Below, piece by piece: positions 33,765 to 35,112 of a stretch of 35,112 nucleotides of DNA; within the stretch, counting starts at the first letter, position 1, and each line of letters begins with the position of its first letter. The stretch covers positions 1 to 35,112 of the forward strand of contig CALVDI010000022.1 in assembly GCA_944326225.1 (NCBI GenBank), read 5' to 3'. This DNA comes from an uncultured Bacteroidales bacterium. GTDB lineage: Bacteria > Bacteroidota > Bacteroidia > Bacteroidales > UBA932. A model generated the notes under the pieces. That model searched no databases, was not told where the DNA came from, and saw nothing but the letters and a program-made list of their open reading frames with translations. Made by a program: the position numbers and the translations under genes.

Positions 33765-34852
33765 GTGTATTCACGGAGAAAGTCCTGTTGATAACAGGCG
33801 GCACGGGCAGTTTCGGAAACGCCGTGCTCAGGAGGTTCCTCGACAGCGGCCTCAGGGAGATCCGCATCTTCTCGCGCGACGAGAAGAAGCAGGACGACAT
33901 GCGCCACGGCCTTCAGGCGCGGTACCCGGAGCTGTCGGGGAAGGTGAAGTTCTACATAGGCGACGTCCGCGACAGGGCGTCGGTGGACGTGGCGATGCGC
34001 GGCGTGGACTACGTGTTCAGCGCCGCGGCCCTGAAGCAGGTGCCCTCGTGCGAGTTCTTCCCGATGGAGGCCACGCGCACGAACGTCCTGGGCACGGAGA
34101 ACGTGCTCCTCTCGGCCATCGAGCACGGGGTGAGGAACGTGGTGGTGCTCTCCACGGACAAGGCCGCGTACCCCATCAACGCGATGGGCATCTCCAAGGC
34201 CCTGATGGAGAAGGTGGCGATAGCCAAGGGGCGCGAGCTCGGGGAGGGGGCGGCGACGACCATCTGCTGCACGCGCTACGGCAACGTGATGGCCAGCCGC
34301 GGCAGTGTCATACCCCTGTGGGTGGAGCAGATGACCGAGGGGCAGCCCATAACCATAACGGACCCGAACATGACCCGCTTCATGATGACCCTGGACGATG
34401 CGGTGGACCTGGTGATATACGCCTTCGAGCACGGCCACAACGGCGACCTGTTCGTGCAGAAGGCCCCCGCGGCCACCCTCGGCACCCTGGCCAGGGCCCT
34501 CAAGGAGATCTACGCCGAGGTTGACCCCAAGTATGGTGAGACAGAGGTGAGGATCATCGGCACGCGCCACGGGGAGAAGCTGTACGAGACCCTCGTGACC
34601 CGCGAGGAGATGGCCCGCGCCATCGACATGGGAGGCTACTACCGCATCCCCTGCGACACGCGGGACCTGAACTACGACAAGTTCTTCAGGGAGGGCAACG
34701 AGGACCTCTCCCACATAGAGGACTACCACAGCCACAATACCCGCCGCCTTGACGTGGAGGGCATGAAGGAACAGCTGATGCGCCTGCGCTTCATCCGGGA
34801 GGACCTCGGACTGATTCCGAGGGCCAAGGCACGAGACATACGCTCAGAGTAG
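33761..34852 (+). CDS. capE: UDP-GlcNAc 4,6-dehydratase/5-epimerase (CapE/WbjB/FnlA)
   Basis: This is the first enzyme of the UDP-N-acetyl-L-fucosamine pathway and acts on UDP-GlcNAc. The NAD(P) motif TGGTGSFGN is at 12-20. ALKQVPSCEFFPMEA and LSTDKAAYPINAMGISKA (about 130-147) carry the catalytic Asp-Lys pair; a Met replaces the usual catalytic Tyr, which is normal for the CapE/WbjB branch. The length of 363 aa is typical. It is strongly GC-rich (about 60% in a sampled line) directly next to AT-rich genes. The next gene is CapF, confirming the pathway. Confidence 0.92.
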   Translation: MSVFTEKVLLITGGTGSFGNAVLRRFLDSGLREIRIFSRDEKKQDDMRHGLQARYPELSGKVKFYIGDVRDRASVDVAMRGVDYVFSAAALKQVPSCEFFPMEATRTNVLGTENVLLSAIEHGVRNVVVLSTDKAAYPINAMGISKALMEKVAIAKGRELGEGAATTICCTRYGNVMASRGSVIPLWVEQMTEGQPITITDPNMTRFMMTLDDAVDLVIYAFEHGHNGDLFVQKAPAATLGTLARALKEIYAEVDPKYGETEVRIIGTRHGEKLYETLVTREEMARAIDMGGYYRIPCDTRDLNYDKFFREGNEDLSHIEDYHSHNTRRLDVEGMKEQLMRLRFIREDLGLIPRAKARDIRSE

Positions 34853-34940
34853 CGGAGAGGACGCACCGCACTGCGGGTGCGCAGAACTGCAGTATCCATA
34901 TTCGGGATATTCAATCTCATAACAATAAACAGATATCACA

Positions 34941-35112
34941 ATGAGAATTCTTGTCACCGGCGCCAAGGGTTTTGTCGGAAGAAACCTGTGCGCCCAGCTG
35001 CGCAACATCCGCGACGGCAAGGCCCGCGGCTGCGCGGACCTGAGGATAGACTCCATATACGAGTACGACACCGACTCCACCCCTGAGGAGCTGGACAGGT
35101 ACTGCGCGGACG
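34941..35112 (+). CDS. capF: CapF/FnlB/WbjC reductase-epimerase, N-terminal part
   Basis: The gene starts at ATG 34941 and runs off the right edge. The 57 residues seen (MRILVTGAKGFVGRNLCAQL, then SIYEYDTDSTPEELDRYCAD) match the start of CapF-type enzymes, including the characteristic YEYD..STPEEL. CapF is a two-domain enzyme (about 370 aa) with an SDR reductase and a cupin epimerase that acts on the CapE product. The third enzyme, CapG/FnlC, is expected next, outside the window. Confidence 0.88.
   Translation, partial: MRILVTGAKGFVGRNLCAQLRNIRDGKARGCADLRIDSIYEYDTDSTPEELDRYCAD

Noticed and set aside
33674-34735. A 353-codon minus-strand open frame opposite capE
   Set aside because: Shadow frame in very GC-rich DNA; the His, Val and Arg-rich translation has no domain.

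Overview
The window looks like chromosome from a member of the Bacteroidota, most likely a gut-type Bacteroidales. Evidence: several upstream regions carry the Bacteroidota -7 promoter word TAnnTTTG, strong Shine-Dalgarno sites are rare, and there are lineage-typical genes (a long NusB of about 316 aa, DUF5606, DUF6340, a PUR-alpha-like DUF3276 protein, YbbR next to CoaE, and a paired M16 peptidase set). The genus cannot be resolved from the sequence alone.

Left part, about 1-11.4 kb, is core genome. On the plus strand are the end of an unrecognised gene with its terminator, the tldD-tldE (pmbA) modulator peptidase pair, and a SlyD-type prolyl isomerase with a Cys-rich tail. Facing them is a long minus-strand cluster read nusB > yajC > ybbR-like > coaE > DUF5606 > rimO > DUF6340 lipoprotein > yicC. 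nusB is divergent from a PUR-domain gene across an 87-bp promoter region. An SDR oxidoreductase and a pair of M16 peptidases (one with HxxEH, one without) follow, also on the minus strand.

Middle, 14.9-17.6 kb: a minus-strand wlbA-wlbC-wlbB set (dehydrogenase, aminotransferase, N-acetyltransferase). It is predicted to convert UDP-GlcNAcA to UDP-2,3-diacetamido-2,3-dideoxy-glucuronate, a surface-polysaccharide precursor.

Right part, 17.8-35.1 kb, plus strand: a polysaccharide locus, probably capsule or O-antigen. It opens with a tyrosine recombinase and a GC-rich 86-aa orphan ORF. Two homologous copies of a small-protein + GNAT acetyltransferase module follow, and they flank a UDP-glucose dehydrogenase. 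Next come a UDP-glucuronate 4-epimerase, a CysE-like acetyltransferase, a TviC/TviB-type pair (UDP-HexNAc 4-epimerase and 6-dehydrogenase), a membrane acyltransferase, a Wzy-like polymerase, a decayed glycosyltransferase remnant, an ATP-grasp enzyme, a CatB-like acetyltransferase, a Wzx flippase, a GT4 glycosyltransferase, and CapE plus the start of CapF (UDP-FucNAc pathway). The locus runs off the right edge. No initiating phosphosugar transferase and no NusG-like (UpxY) antiterminator is visible.

The right part is a mosaic. The nucleotide-sugar genes ugd, UDP-GlcA epimerase, capE and capF are GC-rich (about 60% in a sampled line), while Wzy, Wzx, the glycosyltransferase, ATP-grasp and acetyltransferase genes are very AT-rich (about 20% GC in a sampled line of wzy). 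The most interesting item is the duplicated small-protein/GNAT module. Both copies have the same gene overlap layout, and both have a promoter-like block with identical spacing (AAGTGG, 30 bp, then TAnnTTTGCAGGAG). They resemble a GNAT toxin-antitoxin or regulatory protein-acetylation module sitting at the variable head of the polysaccharide locus.
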